Shown here: positions 1 through 10,501 of the stretch, piece by piece | How positions within the stretch are numbered: position 1 is the first letter of the stretch | How the letters are laid out: every line of letters begins with the position of its first letter | Source of the DNA: Cohnella fermenti | GTDB lineage: Bacteria > Bacillota > Bacilli > Paenibacillales > Paenibacillaceae | DNA: 64,000 bases | Assembly (NCBI RefSeq): GCF_004801405.1 | Contig: NZ_SSOB01000020.1 | Coordinates: 62,001-126,000, forward strand | Reading direction: 5' to 3' | The notes under the pieces: model-generated | The model's database searches: none | Told to the model about the DNA's origin: nothing | What the model saw: the letters and a program-made list of their open reading frames with translations, nothing else | Position numbers and translations under genes: made by a program

Positions 1-1
1 T

Positions 2-1291
2 GTGGAAGAAGGAACCAAGCGACGCAAGTGGTACAGCCTGATGGATAAAATCTGGGGGATGCCGAACCTGTTAGCCGCCTTCAAAGAGGTGAAGGCAAAC
101 AAGGGAGCGCCGGGCGTGGACAAAGTGACCATCAAGGCATATGAGTCGAAGTTGGAGGACAACTTAAGAGCCCTTCAAACCGCCCTGCGAACGAAAGGTT
201 ATATCCCGAAACCGGTACGGCGCGTATACATCGAAAAGAATGATGGTAGCCAGAGACCATTAGGTATACCCGCAGTGGTGGACCGCATCGCGCAAGCAGC
301 AGTAAAGCGTATACTGGAGCCGATCTTCGAAGCCAAGTTCAGTGAGCGCAGCTATGGGTTCCGCCCGGGACGCCGTGCGCACATGGCGATAAACACCATC
401 CGCAAAGACTTGCTGGAGGGGTACAGCTATGTGATTGACGCCGATCTCAAATCGTATTTTGACACGATTCCGCATGGACGACTGCTGAAGGAAGTCAGGG
501 AAGAAGTCGTGGATGGCAGTGTGTTGAAAGTCCTTGAAAGCTTCCTGAAAGCAGGCGTGTTGGAAAATGGGGTCGTACACGAAAGTGACGTCGGGAGCCC
601 TCAGGGGGGCGTGTGTAGTCCGCTATTAGCGAACATATATTTGCATCCGCTGGATAAGCTCATGGAGGAGCGAGGGCACCGCATGACGCGTTACGCCGAC
701 GATTTCGTCATATGTTGCAGAACGCGAAAGGGAGCAGAGCGCGTCCTAAAGACCATTGTCCGATTCTTGGAAGAGGAATTGGGGTTAAAGGTGCATCCGG
801 AGAAAACCAAGATTGTGAATGCCCGTGAAGAGACATTCATATTCTTGGGCCATGCATTTAAACCGGGTGGCTGGATTACACCGTCCTCAAAAGCCATTAG
901 GAAATTCAAGGAACGAACAAAGGGAATTACGCGGAGGAACCAAACCATCCAAGTGAGCACGTTGGTCAAGAAAGTCCTCAACCCCTATGTCAGGGGATGG
1001 GGAAACTACTACGGCGGCGGAGACAGTAAAACGTTGTTCGCGCAACTGGACGCATGGATAAGGCGGCGGCTTAGAATGGTGCAGATGCGAAGCTGGAGGA
1101 AAGTGCGAAGATTATTACGAGAGATGCGCAGGCGGGGCTGGAAAGGGGAACTTAGAAGCATCCGAATGACTGCTTGGCGCAACTCAAAATGTAAACAAGC
1201 ACACTATGCTATGCCCAACCAGTGGTTTGAGGAGATCGGCCTGTGTAGCCTGGTAGATATCTACAACATTCAACATCCCCAGCGGGGATAG
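2..1291 (+). CDS. ltrA: Group II intron reverse transcriptase/maturase
   Basis: Intron-encoded protein that helps the intron RNA splice and then copies it into a new DNA site by target-primed reverse transcription. 429 residues are visible. The reverse transcriptase fingers/palm contains the block ending GSQRPLGIP, the RSYGFRPGR block, the SPQGGVCSPLLANIYL block and the catalytic YADD. A maturase (X) domain follows, with PYVRGWGNYY and a C-terminal basic region. There is no HNH endonuclease domain, typical of class C maturases. The first in-frame start is GTG at position 2, but the true start may lie upstream of the window. The gene ends nine bases before intron domain V. It appears intact from here to its stop, so the element may be mobile. 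Confidence 0.92.
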   Translation: MEEGTKRRKWYSLMDKIWGMPNLLAAFKEVKANKGAPGVDKVTIKAYESKLEDNLRALQTALRTKGYIPKPVRRVYIEKNDGSQRPLGIPAVVDRIAQAAVKRILEPIFEAKFSERSYGFRPGRRAHMAINTIRKDLLEGYSYVIDADLKSYFDTIPHGRLLKEVREEVVDGSVLKVLESFLKAGVLENGVVHESDVGSPQGGVCSPLLANIYLHPLDKLMEERGHRMTRYADDFVICCRTRKGAERVLKTIVRFLEEELGLKVHPEKTKIVNAREETFIFLGHAFKPGGWITPSSKAIRKFKERTKGITRRNQTIQVSTLVKKVLNPYVRGWGNYYGGGDSKTLFAQLDAWIRRRLRMVQMRSWRKVRRLLREMRRRGWKGELRSIRMTAWRNSKCKQAHYAMPNQWFEEIGLCSLVDIYNIQHPQRG

Positions 1292-1299
1292 CCACGGAG

Positions 1300-1371
1300 G
1301 AACCGGATGCGACGACCCGCACGTCCTGGTTCTGTGAGAGGCCCATGAATTCATTCATGGGCCTACTCGAT
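1300..1371 (+). ncRNA. Group II intron domains V and VI
   Basis: Domain V is the 33-nt hairpin at about 1300-1332: arms GAACC and GGTTC, a TGCG/CGCA upper stem and the usual small bulge on the 3' side. Domain VI follows at about 1337-1371 as a perfect 10-bp inverted repeat (1340-1349 with 1354-1363) and then CCTACTCGAT, where an unpaired A would act as branch point. Fold read by eye. Confidence 0.75.
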
Positions 1372-1404
1372 TCCGGCTGCTGCCCGATGAAGGGCTATTG
1401 CGAT

Positions 1405-1437
1405 AGGGGGAGGGCTTTCCAGGCATGCCCCCTTTTT
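1405..1437 (+). terminator. Possible rho-independent terminator after the intron
   Basis: AGGGGG (1405-1410) pairs with CCCCCT (1428-1433) and is followed by a T run. The loop is long and only partly paired. It separates the intron from the surface-protein gene. The remaining bases to 1654 hold the untranslated leader of that gene; no clear promoter was found there. Confidence 0.5.
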
Positions 1438-1654
1438 AGTTTGTGCGAATACACCAAAAAAAGTAGGTTCTTGGAACTATTTCTAGTGTGGATAATAGGT
1501 CTTTTTCAGTGTTTGTTAAGTGCGGAAAGCTACCATTAAATATATTATGTTGAATGCTGTAATTTCTTGGGGAATCAAGGGGTAAAGAGTCAATAATCTG
1601 CGTTTGTTTAAGGGAATGGGAGCAACTCAAGAATAACGGGGAGGGACTTGTTTC

Positions 1655-4600
1655 ATGATGAAAAGACTTCGGCTCACGACAGTTTGGTTGCTTGCGTTAG
1701 CGATAGCGCTTCCGTGGCTGCCGGGACCAAAGGCGGATGCGGCGGATGCTTTATCCGTTACGGCGATGACTGGAACTGCAATTTCGGTTGCGCAGGCGAC
1801 GGAATTGGTAAACACCATCGTCGGGACAGGGATTGCGGTCTCGAATATAACAGCTACGGGAGTCGGCGTGGCTTTCGGCAAGTTCAGCGGAGGCGCCAAC
1901 ATCATCGGGTTCGACTCCGGTATCATTCTTAGTACCGGGAAAGCCGCGGATGTGGTGGGGCCGAATAATGTTACCAACAAGTCGACAAATAATGGGAAGT
2001 CCGGCGATAACGATTTGAAAGCGCTGGCCGGAATGAATACGTTTGACGCTGCGGTTATAGAGTTTGATTTTATTCCGCAGAACAGCAAGATATCCTTCCA
2101 ATATGTTTTTGCGTCAGAAGAATATAATGAATATGCAAATGAATCCGTTAACGATACGTTCGCATTCTTTGTCAACGGCAGCAACCAAGCTCTGATTCCC
2201 GTGATATTGACTCCGGTGTCGATTAATACGGTCAATGGAGGCAATCCGCTTGGGACCAACGCTAAGAACAGTGAATACTTCATCAATAACGAGGACAAGC
2301 ACCTCAATACGCAGGCGGACGGGTTAACGATTGTCATGTCGGTATCCGTTGCCGTGAATGCAGGCGTTACGAACCATATCAAACTGGCTATTGCCGACGG
2401 CGGGGACAATAGCTATGATTCCAATGTTTTTATTAAAGCCGGCAGCATGAACGACCGGGAGGCTCAGCCGGGCGTCATCGATATCGAGTCCAAAGATCCT
2501 CCGGATGGCGACGGCAAAGTCAATATCAACGTGAAGCGCAAGGAAGGAACGGATGGAACCGTATCTTTCGATTGGAAAGCGGTTGACGATAATGGCCAGA
2601 CAGTTGATTCGGGGACGCTGACTTTCCCGGACGGCGTGGACGATATCGATATTCTGGTTCCTTCGGCGACAAAGACGATCATTCTGTCCAATCCGAAGGG
2701 AGGAGCGACGATTGATCCGGACAGCACGAATGTAAACCTAGCGGACATTCCCGTTACAGGCAGCAGTACTCCAGATCCAAGCAGTCCTCCTGGAACTGAT
2801 AAGATTGCGGCTAATGCATCGACGGACACCGTAACGGTACAGGACGTACCTGCGGGTGCGACGGTAACTGTGTATGATAGTGCGGGTACGCCTATCGGTA
2901 CGGCAACGAACACGGGAACGGAGTCGGGACCGGTAACGGTGACGATTGCGGGCGGTCTGTCGAACGGCCAGAACGTCGATGTTACAATCACCGAGAGCGG
3001 GAAGACGGAGAGCTCGAGTGTCAGCGTCACGGCAGCCTCGGATGTGAGCGTGGCGCCATCTTCGGATAAGATCACGGCGAACGCGACGACGGATACGGTA
3101 ACGGTGCAAGATGTACCTGCGGGTGCGACGGTAACTGTGTATGATAGTGCGGGCACGCCGATCGGCACGGCAACGAACACGGGAACGGAGTCGGGACCGG
3201 TAACGGTGACGATTGCGGGCGGTCTGTCGAACGGCCAGAACGTCGATGTTACAATCACCGAGAGCGGGAAGACGGAGAGCTCGAGTGTCAGCGTCACGGC
3301 AGCCTCGGATGTGAGTGCGGCTCCATCTTCGGATAAGATCACGGCGAACGCGACGACGGATACGGTGACGGTGCAAGATGTACCTGCGGGTGCGACGGTA
3401 ACTGTGTATGATAGTGCGGGCACGCCGATCGGCACGGCAACGAACACGGGAACGGAGTCGGGACCGGTAACGGTGACGATTGCGGGCGGTCTGTCGAACG
3501 GCCAGAACGTCGATGTTACAATCACCGAGAGCGGGAAGACGGAGAGCTCGAGTGTCAGCGTCACGGCAGCCTCGGATGTGAGCGCGGCGCCATCTTCGGA
3601 TAAGATCACGGCGAACGCGACGACGGATACGGTGACGGTGCAAGACGTGCCGGCAGGCGCGACGGTAACTGTGTACGATAACACGGGCACGCAGATCGGC
3701 ACGGCGACGAACACGGGAACAGAGCCGGGACCGGTAACGGTAACCATCGCGGATGGCTTGTCCAAGAACGAAACGGTCAAGGTAACGGTGACCGAAGAGA
3801 ACAAGGACGAGAGTTCGACGGTCGACGTAACGACGATCTCGGAAGTCAGCGCGGCTCCATCTTCTGATAAGATCGTGGCGAACGCGACGATGGATACGGT
3901 AACGGTGCAAGACGTGCCAGCAGGTGCGACCGTAACTGTGTACGACAGCACGGGCGAGGAGATTGGCACGGCGACGAACACGGGAACGGAGCCGGGACCG
4001 GTAATGGTAACCATCGCGGATGGCTTGTCCAAGAACGAAACGGTCAAGGTAACGGTGACTGAAGAGAACAAGGACGAGAGTTCGACGGTCGACGTAACGA
4101 CGATCTCGGAAGTCAGCGCGGCTCCATCTTCTGATAAGATCGTGGCGAACGCGACGATGGATACGGTAACGGTGCAAGACGTGCCAGCAGGTGCGACGGT
4201 AACTGTGTACGATAACACGGGCACGCAGATCGGCACGGCGACGAACACGGGAACGGAGCCGGAACCGGTGACGGTAACCATCGCGGATGGCTTGTCCAAG
4301 AACGAAACGGTCAAGGTAACGGTGACCGAAGAGAACAAGGACGAGAGTTCGACGGTCGACGTAACGACGATCTCGGAAGTCAGCGCGGCTCCGTCTTCGG
4401 ATAAGATCGCGGCGAACGCGACGACGGACACGGTAACGCTGCAGGACGTGCCGGCAGGTGCGACCGTAACTGTGTACGATAACACGGGCGAGGAGATCGG
4501 CACGGCGACGAACACGGGAACGGAGCCGGGACCGGTAACGGTGACCATCGCGGATGGCTTGTCCAAGAACGAAACGGTCAAGGTAACGGTGACCGAAGAG

Positions 4601-7600
4601 AACAAGGATGAGAGTTCGACGATCGACGTAACGACGATCTCGGAAGTCAGCGCGGCTCCGTCTTCGGATAAGATCACGGCGAACGCGACGACGGATACGG
4701 TAACGGTGCAGGACGTGCCGGCAGGTGCGACGGTAACTGTGTACGACGGCGAGGGCAATGAGATCGGCACGGCGACGAACATGGGAACGTCGGCAGACTC
4801 CGTGACGGTAACAATCACCGACGGACTCTCCAAGAACGAAACGGTCAAGGTAACGGTGACCGAAGAGAACAAGGACGAGAGTTCGACGGTCGACGTAACG
4901 ACGATCTCGGAAGTCAGCGCGGCTCCGTCTTCGGATAAGATCACGGCGAACGCGACGACGGATACGGTAACGGTGCAGGACGTGCCGGCAGGTGCGACGG
5001 TAACTGTGTACGACGGCGAGGGCAATGAGATCGGCACGGCGACGAACACGGGAACGGAGCCGGGACCGGTAACGGTGACCATCGCGGATGGCTTGTCCAA
5101 GAACGAGACGGTCAAGGTAACGGTGACCGAAGAAAACAAGGACGAGAGTTCGACGGTCAACGCCGTAGCAATCTCGGAAGTGAGCGCAGCGCCGTCTTCG
5201 GATAAGATCGCGGCGAACGCAACGACGGATACGGTAACGGTGCAAGACGTGCCGGCAGGCGCGACGGTAACTGTGTACGATAACACGGGCAATGAGATCG
5301 GCACGGCGACGAACACGGGAACGGAGCCGGGACCGGTAACGGTAACCATCGCGGATGGCTTGTCCAAGAACGAAACGGTCAAGGTAACGGTGACCGAAGA
5401 GAACAAGGACGAAAGTTCTACCGTCAACGTTGTAGCAATCTCGGAAGTGAGCGCAGCGCCGTCTTCGGATAAGATCGCGGCGAACGCAACGACGGATACG
5501 GTAACGGTGCAAGACGTGCCGGCAGGCGCGACGGTAACTGTGTACGATAACGCGGGCACGCCGATCGGCACGGCGACGAACACGGGAACGGAGCCGGGAC
5601 CGGTGACGGTAACCATCGCGGATGGCTTGTCCAAGAACGAAACGGTCAAGGTAACGGTGACCGAAGAGAACAAGGATGAGAGTTCGACGGTCAACGCCGT
5701 AGCAATCTCGGAAGTCAGCGCAGCGCCGTCTTCGGATAAGATCGTGGCCAACGCAACGACGGACATCGTAACGGTGCAAGACGTACCGGCGGGTGCGACG
5801 GTAACTGTGTACAACAGCATGGGAGAGGAAATCGGTACCGCGACGAATACGGGAACGGAAGCGGATGCCGTCACGGTAGCCATTACCGACGGGCTCTCCA
5901 AGAACGAAACGGTCAAGGTAACGGTGACCGAAGAGAACAAGGACGAGAGTTCGACGGTCAACGCCGTAGCAATCTCGGAAGTGAGCGCAGCGCCGTCTTC
6001 GGATAAGATCGCGGCGAACGCAACGACGGACACGGTAACGGTGCAAGACGTGCCAGCAGGCGCGACGGTAACTGTGTACGATAACACGGGCGAGGAGATC
6101 GGCACGGCGACGAACACGGGAACGGAGCCGGGACCGGTAACGGTAACCATCGCGGATGGCTTGTCCAAGAACGAAACGGTCAAGGTAACGGTGACCGAAG
6201 AGAACAAGGACGAAAGTTCTACCGTCAACGTTGTAGCAATCTCGGAAGTGAGCGCAGCGCCGTCTTCGGATAAGATCGCGGCGAACGCAACGACGGATAC
6301 GGTAACGGTGCAAGACGTGCCGGCAGGCGCGACGGTAACTGTGTACGATAACGCGGGCACGCCGATCGGCACGGCGACGAACACGGGAACGGAGCCGGGA
6401 CCGGTGACGGTAACCATCGCGGATGGCTTGTCCAAGAACGAAACGGTCAAGGTAACGGTGACCGAAGAGAACAAGGATGAGAGTTCGACGGTCAACGCCG
6501 TAGCAATCTCGGAAGTCAGCGCAGCTCCGTCTTCGGATAAGATCGCGGCGAACGCGACGACGGATACGGTAACGGTGCAGGATGTACCTGCGGGTGCGAC
6601 GGTAACTGTGTACAACAGCACGGGCGAGGAGATCGGCACGGCGACGAACACGGGACCGGAGCCGGGACCGGTAACGGTGACGATTGCCGATGGACTCTCC
6701 AAGAACGACGCGGTCAAGGTAACGGTGACCGAAGAGAACAAGGACGAGAGCACGGCGACCGACGCAACAGCTATTTTCGAAGTCAGCACAGCGCCGTCTT
6801 CGGATAAGATTGCAGCGAACGCGACGACGGATACGGTAACGGTGCAGGATGTACCTGCGGGTGCGACGGTAACTGTGTACAACAGCACGGGCGAGGAGAT
6901 CGGCACGGCGACGAACACGGGACCGGAGCCGGGACCGGTAACGGTGACGATTGCCGATGGACTCTCCAAGAACGACGCGGTCAAGGTAACGGTGACCGAA
7001 GAGAACAAGGACGAGAGCACGGCGACCGACGCAACAGCTATTTTCGAAGTCAGCACAGCGCCGTCTTCGGATAAGATTGCAGCGAACGCGACGACGGACA
7101 TCGTAACGGTGCAGGATGTACCGGCAGGTGCGACCGTAACGGTGTACAACAGCACGGGCGAGGAGATCGGCACGGCGACGAATACGGGAACGGAGCCGGG
7201 ACCGGTAACGGTGACGATTGCCGACGGACTCTTCAAGAACGAAACGGTCAAGGTAACGGTGACCGAAGAGAACAAGGACGAGAGCACGGCGACAGACGCA
7301 ACGGCTATTTTCGAAGTTAGCACAGCGCCGTCTTCGGATAAGATCGCGGCGAACGCGACGACGGACACGGTGACGGTGCAGGACGTGCCGGCAGGCGCGA
7401 CGGTAACTGTATACGATAGCACGGGCGAGGAGATCGGCACGGCGACGAACACGGGAACGTCGGCAGACTCCGTGACGGTAACAATCGCCGAAGGACTCTC
7501 CAAGAACGACGCGGTCAAGGTAACCTTGACCGAAGAGAACAAGGACGAGAGTGCAGCGACAGATGCGACGGCCATTCATGACAGGAGCGCGTCATTGGCT

Positions 7601-10489
7601 GCGGATCGAATCGTAGCCAACGCGACGACGGACAATGTGACGGTAGAAGACGTACCTGCGGACGCAGTCATTACCGTGTACGATAGCACCGGCAACAAGA
7701 TCGGTACCGCGACAAACACGGAAGCGACGACGGATTCTGTCACGGTAAGCATCGCGAATGGACTCACCAAGAACGATACGGTCAAGGTGACGATTACCGA
7801 AGCGAACAAGGACGAGAGCACGGAAACTTCGGCAACCGCCAGCGATCAGAGCGGCAGACCGGCGGATGAGAAGAATAAGCTGGAAGAGAACGTCTTCGAC
7901 AGAACCCTGATCGTCGACTCCGTTCCGGCGGGCACAGTTATTCGTGTGTACGATGAGGAAGGCAATGTCATTGCCGAGGCTTCCAATGAAGGTTCGTCCA
8001 CTGCGACGGTGACCGTTACGTTCGACGAAGACGTTCTGAACAAGGATGATGTCATTCGGGTAACGTTCACCGAGCCAGGCAAGCTGGAGAGCGAACCCTA
8101 CGAGAAGACTGTAACGATCACGGACGATCAGTATTTGGATCAAGAGGTCCGGGCGCTTAGCGTCGGTTATACCGATGGCGACACATGGGAGAGCATTACC
8201 TCTTCAATTTACGTGCTCTCGACGGGCATATACGGTTCTAGCGTTACTTGGACCTCTTCCAAGCCATCCGTGATTGAAATTCCGGGGACCGGCGGAGCGG
8301 AGATCGAAGGGGTGGTTCACCGACAACTTACCGGAGAGACCGTCATTGTGACGGCGTCCTTGGACAGAGGCGGCAAAACACGCTCCCGGACGTTCCTGCT
8401 GGTCGTCAAAGCAATCGGGGAGACGAAGACGGAGCAAGCCGATACCCGTATTGTCGAAGTGAAGGACGGCAATGATTCTTCTGCGGCAGTTCTGCCGGTT
8501 ACTCGCATAACCGTCAGCAATGGATCGACCGGCACGACGTCGTTGATCGATAAGGTCGTACTGGCGCCGAATAAAGCAGAAGAAGTCGTTCAGAACGCGG
8601 CCGGGAACGTAGCGACGATCTATGTCGACGAGCCGGCAGGCGATGCTCCCGACGAAGTGGCGGTTGAGATCCCGACGGATTCGGTAGCCCTTCTGACCGA
8701 ACAAGGCTTCTCGCTCAATATCCAAACCGAGCATGCAACGCTGACTTTGTCGGCGGAAGTGCTTCGCAGTCTGGGGGACAGCTTGACAGACCTCTACTTC
8801 CGTCTTGTTCCGATTAAGGACAACGCGAAGATTGGCGAGATCAAACAAGCGATTCCGAGCAGCTATGAAGGGCTGAGTGTCTTGCCGCAGGGCAATTCGC
8901 TTGAGATCGAGACGAATTACAGCAACTACGAGACGACGCTGACCATTCCGTTCGCGAAGAACGGCATCCAGACGGCAAACTTGGATACGTCGAAGCTGCG
9001 CATCTACATCGCGCACAGCGATGGAACGACGGAATTCGTTACGGGGACGCTTGTGGAGGACGGCGCAGGCAATGCGACCGGAATTCAATTCAAGATCGAT
9101 CGGTTCAGTACCTTTACCATCGTGTATCTCCAGACCTTGAGCTCTTCCGGATCTTCGGGCGCGGAGACGGTTCAAGCCGGTACGAGTGCATCAGGCAAGG
9201 AAGGCGAAGTGAAGCTGGACGTTCAACGCACGAGGGATTCTTCGGGAAGCGTGAACGATGAAGTGAAGGTGACCAGCCAACAAGCCCAGGAAATCATCGA
9301 TCAGGCTAAGGTGTCCGGAGTCGGCCGGGTAACGGTTACGATTCCTGATCCGAAGGACGAAGTCACCAGCACTCGTGTCGTGCTGGATCGCGACGCGGCG
9401 GATAAGCTGGCGGACTCGAAGATCAATCTGGTCTTCTCGACATCCGGTGGAGAGATCATTCTTCCGTCCGGCTCGTTGACCGGAGGTTCGGGCAACATCG
9501 AGATCACATTGACACCTGTTAAAAATGAGACTCAGCAGAAGGGATGGATCGAACGAGCGGCTTCGGATGCATCGGTTAAGCAGCTTGCGGACGGGAATAC
9601 ACCGTCGTCGGCGGGTCGCCCGGTAGAGCTTGGCATCGGTTCCCTTGATTCCGTGTCTATCGTCCTTCCGCTCGATGCCAGCCTCGTTCCATCGGAATCC
9701 GGGGCGCGCGACGACTATTTGAAATCAATTGTCGTATTTGTGGAGTACAAAGACGGAACGACCGGAACGGTAACCGGGACGATCGTCGATCTGGGCAATG
9801 GAAGATATGGAGTCCAAATCTCCGCAGCCAAGTCCGGAACGTATGTCGTTCTGAGCATTGCCGAGCATACGGAGACCGGCTCACACAGCGCTTATATCAA
9901 AGGATATCAAGATGGAATGTTCCGTCCGAATCAGTCGATCACAAGAGCCGAGCTGGCTGCACTGATCGCCCGCAACCTGACGGGAGGCTCCGACGCGAAT
10001 CCGACATCGTATCCGGACGTGAAGAGCGCTTATTGGGCAGCCGAGTATATCAGCCAAGTGACGGATGCCGGATTGATGAAGGGAGACCCGCAAGGCAACT
10101 TCCTCCCCGAAGTCAATATCACTCGCGCGGAGATGGCGATGCTCGTCGCCCGTTACCTGAATCTGCAAGTCGCAGACGGATTCGCCGATTCCCAGAAGTT
10201 CGCGGATGTCCGCAACCACTGGGCAGCAAGCGCGATCGACGCGGTTAGCGCGGCGAATATCATGAACGGGTTCGAGGACGGCACCTTCGGAGCTCAGAAG
10301 CTATTGACGCGAGCCGAAGCTGTGACGATTATCAACCGCATGCTGGGACGGGGACCGCTGTATGGCGTGACCGCACCGATGTGGAAGGATGTTCCGGCTG
10401 CTTATTGGGCCTTCAAGGACATCGAAGAAGCTTCCCGCGACCACTCTTACGAGATCCGCCCCGAAGGCGGAGAGCAGTTGAAGCCGTAA
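1655..10489 (+). CDS. Giant SLH-anchored surface protein, choice-of-anchor L domain plus 19-20 Ig-like repeats
   Basis: Secreted cell-surface protein of 2944 residues, probably a structural or adhesive fibre held to secondary cell-wall polymer. Order of parts: signal peptide (1-29, KRLR then a hydrophobic core ending in AxA); choice-of-anchor L-type domain (about 30-270, with the hallmark FQYVFASEEYNEY and DSNVFIKAG); a short linker; Ig-like repeats of 89 residues from about 382 to 2070, each with DVPAGATVTVYD; a diverged further repeat to about 2150; an atrophied Ig-like segment (about 2160-2260); two beta-rich regions; and three SLH motifs (about 2745-2902, with GYQDGMFRP, KGDPQGNFLP and NGFEDGTFG, each followed by TRAE). 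The start is fixed by GGGGAGGG eleven bases upstream. It is a monocistronic unit ended by a terminator. Long antisense open frames across the repeats are by-products of their 3-divisible period. Confidence 0.93.
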   Translation: MMKRLRLTTVWLLALAIALPWLPGPKADAADALSVTAMTGTAISVAQATELVNTIVGTGIAVSNITATGVGVAFGKFSGGANIIGFDSGIILSTGKAADVVGPNNVTNKSTNNGKSGDNDLKALAGMNTFDAAVIEFDFIPQNSKISFQYVFASEEYNEYANESVNDTFAFFVNGSNQALIPVILTPVSINTVNGGNPLGTNAKNSEYFINNEDKHLNTQADGLTIVMSVSVAVNAGVTNHIKLAIADGGDNSYDSNVFIKAGSMNDREAQPGVIDIESKDPPDGDGKVNINVKRKEGTDGTVSFDWKAVDDNGQTVDSGTLTFPDGVDDIDILVPSATKTIILSNPKGGATIDPDSTNVNLADIPVTGSSTPDPSSPPGTDKIAANASTDTVTVQDVPAGATVTVYDSAGTPIGTATNTGTESGPVTVTIAGGLSNGQNVDVTITESGKTESSSVSVTAASDVSVAPSSDKITANATTDTVTVQDVPAGATVTVYDSAGTPIGTATNTGTESGPVTVTIAGGLSNGQNVDVTITESGKTESSSVSVTAASDVSAAPSSDKITANATTDTVTVQDVPAGATVTVYDSAGTPIGTATNTGTESGPVTVTIAGGLSNGQNVDVTITESGKTESSSVSVTAASDVSAAPSSDKITANATTDTVTVQDVPAGATVTVYDNTGTQIGTATNTGTEPGPVTVTIADGLSKNETVKVTVTEENKDESSTVDVTTISEVSAAPSSDKIVANATMDTVTVQDVPAGATVTVYDSTGEEIGTATNTGTEPGPVMVTIADGLSKNETVKVTVTEENKDESSTVDVTTISEVSAAPSSDKIVANATMDTVTVQDVPAGATVTVYDNTGTQIGTATNTGTEPEPVTVTIADGLSKNETVKVTVTEENKDESSTVDVTTISEVSAAPSSDKIAANATTDTVTLQDVPAGATVTVYDNTGEEIGTATNTGTEPGPVTVTIADGLSKNETVKVTVTEENKDESSTIDVTTISEVSAAPSSDKITANATTDTVTVQDVPAGATVTVYDGEGNEIGTATNMGTSADSVTVTITDGLSKNETVKVTVTEENKDESSTVDVTTISEVSAAPSSDKITANATTDTVTVQDVPAGATVTVYDGEGNEIGTATNTGTEPGPVTVTIADGLSKNETVKVTVTEENKDESSTVNAVAISEVSAAPSSDKIAANATTDTVTVQDVPAGATVTVYDNTGNEIGTATNTGTEPGPVTVTIADGLSKNETVKVTVTEENKDESSTVNVVAISEVSAAPSSDKIAANATTDTVTVQDVPAGATVTVYDNAGTPIGTATNTGTEPGPVTVTIADGLSKNETVKVTVTEENKDESSTVNAVAISEVSAAPSSDKIVANATTDIVTVQDVPAGATVTVYNSMGEEIGTATNTGTEADAVTVAITDGLSKNETVKVTVTEENKDESSTVNAVAISEVSAAPSSDKIAANATTDTVTVQDVPAGATVTVYDNTGEEIGTATNTGTEPGPVTVTIADGLSKNETVKVTVTEENKDESSTVNVVAISEVSAAPSSDKIAANATTDTVTVQDVPAGATVTVYDNAGTPIGTATNTGTEPGPVTVTIADGLSKNETVKVTVTEENKDESSTVNAVAISEVSAAPSSDKIAANATTDTVTVQDVPAGATVTVYNSTGEEIGTATNTGPEPGPVTVTIADGLSKNDAVKVTVTEENKDESTATDATAIFEVSTAPSSDKIAANATTDTVTVQDVPAGATVTVYNSTGEEIGTATNTGPEPGPVTVTIADGLSKNDAVKVTVTEENKDESTATDATAIFEVSTAPSSDKIAANATTDIVTVQDVPAGATVTVYNSTGEEIGTATNTGTEPGPVTVTIADGLFKNETVKVTVTEENKDESTATDATAIFEVSTAPSSDKIAANATTDTVTVQDVPAGATVTVYDSTGEEIGTATNTGTSADSVTVTIAEGLSKNDAVKVTLTEENKDESAATDATAIHDRSASLAADRIVANATTDNVTVEDVPADAVITVYDSTGNKIGTATNTEATTDSVTVSIANGLTKNDTVKVTITEANKDESTETSATASDQSGRPADEKNKLEENVFDRTLIVDSVPAGTVIRVYDEEGNVIAEASNEGSSTATVTVTFDEDVLNKDDVIRVTFTEPGKLESEPYEKTVTITDDQYLDQEVRALSVGYTDGDTWESITSSIYVLSTGIYGSSVTWTSSKPSVIEIPGTGGAEIEGVVHRQLTGETVIVTASLDRGGKTRSRTFLLVVKAIGETKTEQADTRIVEVKDGNDSSAAVLPVTRITVSNGSTGTTSLIDKVVLAPNKAEEVVQNAAGNVATIYVDEPAGDAPDEVAVEIPTDSVALLTEQGFSLNIQTEHATLTLSAEVLRSLGDSLTDLYFRLVPIKDNAKIGEIKQAIPSSYEGLSVLPQGNSLEIETNYSNYETTLTIPFAKNGIQTANLDTSKLRIYIAHSDGTTEFVTGTLVEDGAGNATGIQFKIDRFSTFTIVYLQTLSSSGSSGAETVQAGTSASGKEGEVKLDVQRTRDSSGSVNDEVKVTSQQAQEIIDQAKVSGVGRVTVTIPDPKDEVTSTRVVLDRDAADKLADSKINLVFSTSGGEIILPSGSLTGGSGNIEITLTPVKNETQQKGWIERAASDASVKQLADGNTPSSAGRPVELGIGSLDSVSIVLPLDASLVPSESGARDDYLKSIVVFVEYKDGTTGTVTGTIVDLGNGRYGVQISAAKSGTYVVLSIAEHTETGSHSAYIKGYQDGMFRPNQSITRAELAALIARNLTGGSDANPTSYPDVKSAYWAAEYISQVTDAGLMKGDPQGNFLPEVNITRAEMAMLVARYLNLQVADGFADSQKFADVRNHWAASAIDAVSAANIMNGFEDGTFGAQKLLTRAEAVTIINRMLGRGPLYGVTAPMWKDVPAAYWAFKDIEEASRDHSYEIRPEGGEQLKP
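2798..7860 (+). repeat. Tandem coding repeat, 267-bp unit, 18 exact-period copies plus a diverged 19th
   Basis: Units begin at the GAT of DKI. The first unit starts at 2798 and the 19th at 7604, a distance of 4806 bp, exactly 18 x 267, so there is no net length change over 4.8 kb. Units 1-3 are almost identical to each other (SAGTPIGT type with GLSNGQNVDV). Units 4-18 form a second family (GLSKNETVKV or NDAVKV). Unit 19 is clearly older. Neighbouring near-identical copies indicate recent duplication or gene conversion and make copy-number change likely. Confidence 0.95.
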
Positions 10490-10501
10490 CATAAGGACAA
10501 G

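Larger units (their letters stand above)
1..1371 (+). mobile_element. Group IIC-like intron, 3' part (5' end outside window)
   Basis: The window opens inside a mobile group II intron. What is visible is the maturase reading frame followed directly by a domain V hairpin and a domain VI hairpin, the normal order at the 3' end of such introns. The maturase has no HNH endonuclease domain, which fits class C introns; these are known to insert just downstream of rho-independent terminators. The 3' boundary is placed near 1371 from the end of domain VI and is accurate only to a few bases. The 5' half of the ribozyme lies before the window. Confidence 0.85.

Noticed and set aside
2464-7575. Long minus-strand open frames (over 1600 residues) opposite the surface-protein repeats
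   Set aside because: They exist only because the 267-bp repeat is divisible by three and free of antisense stops; no ribosome site, signal or recognisable domain.
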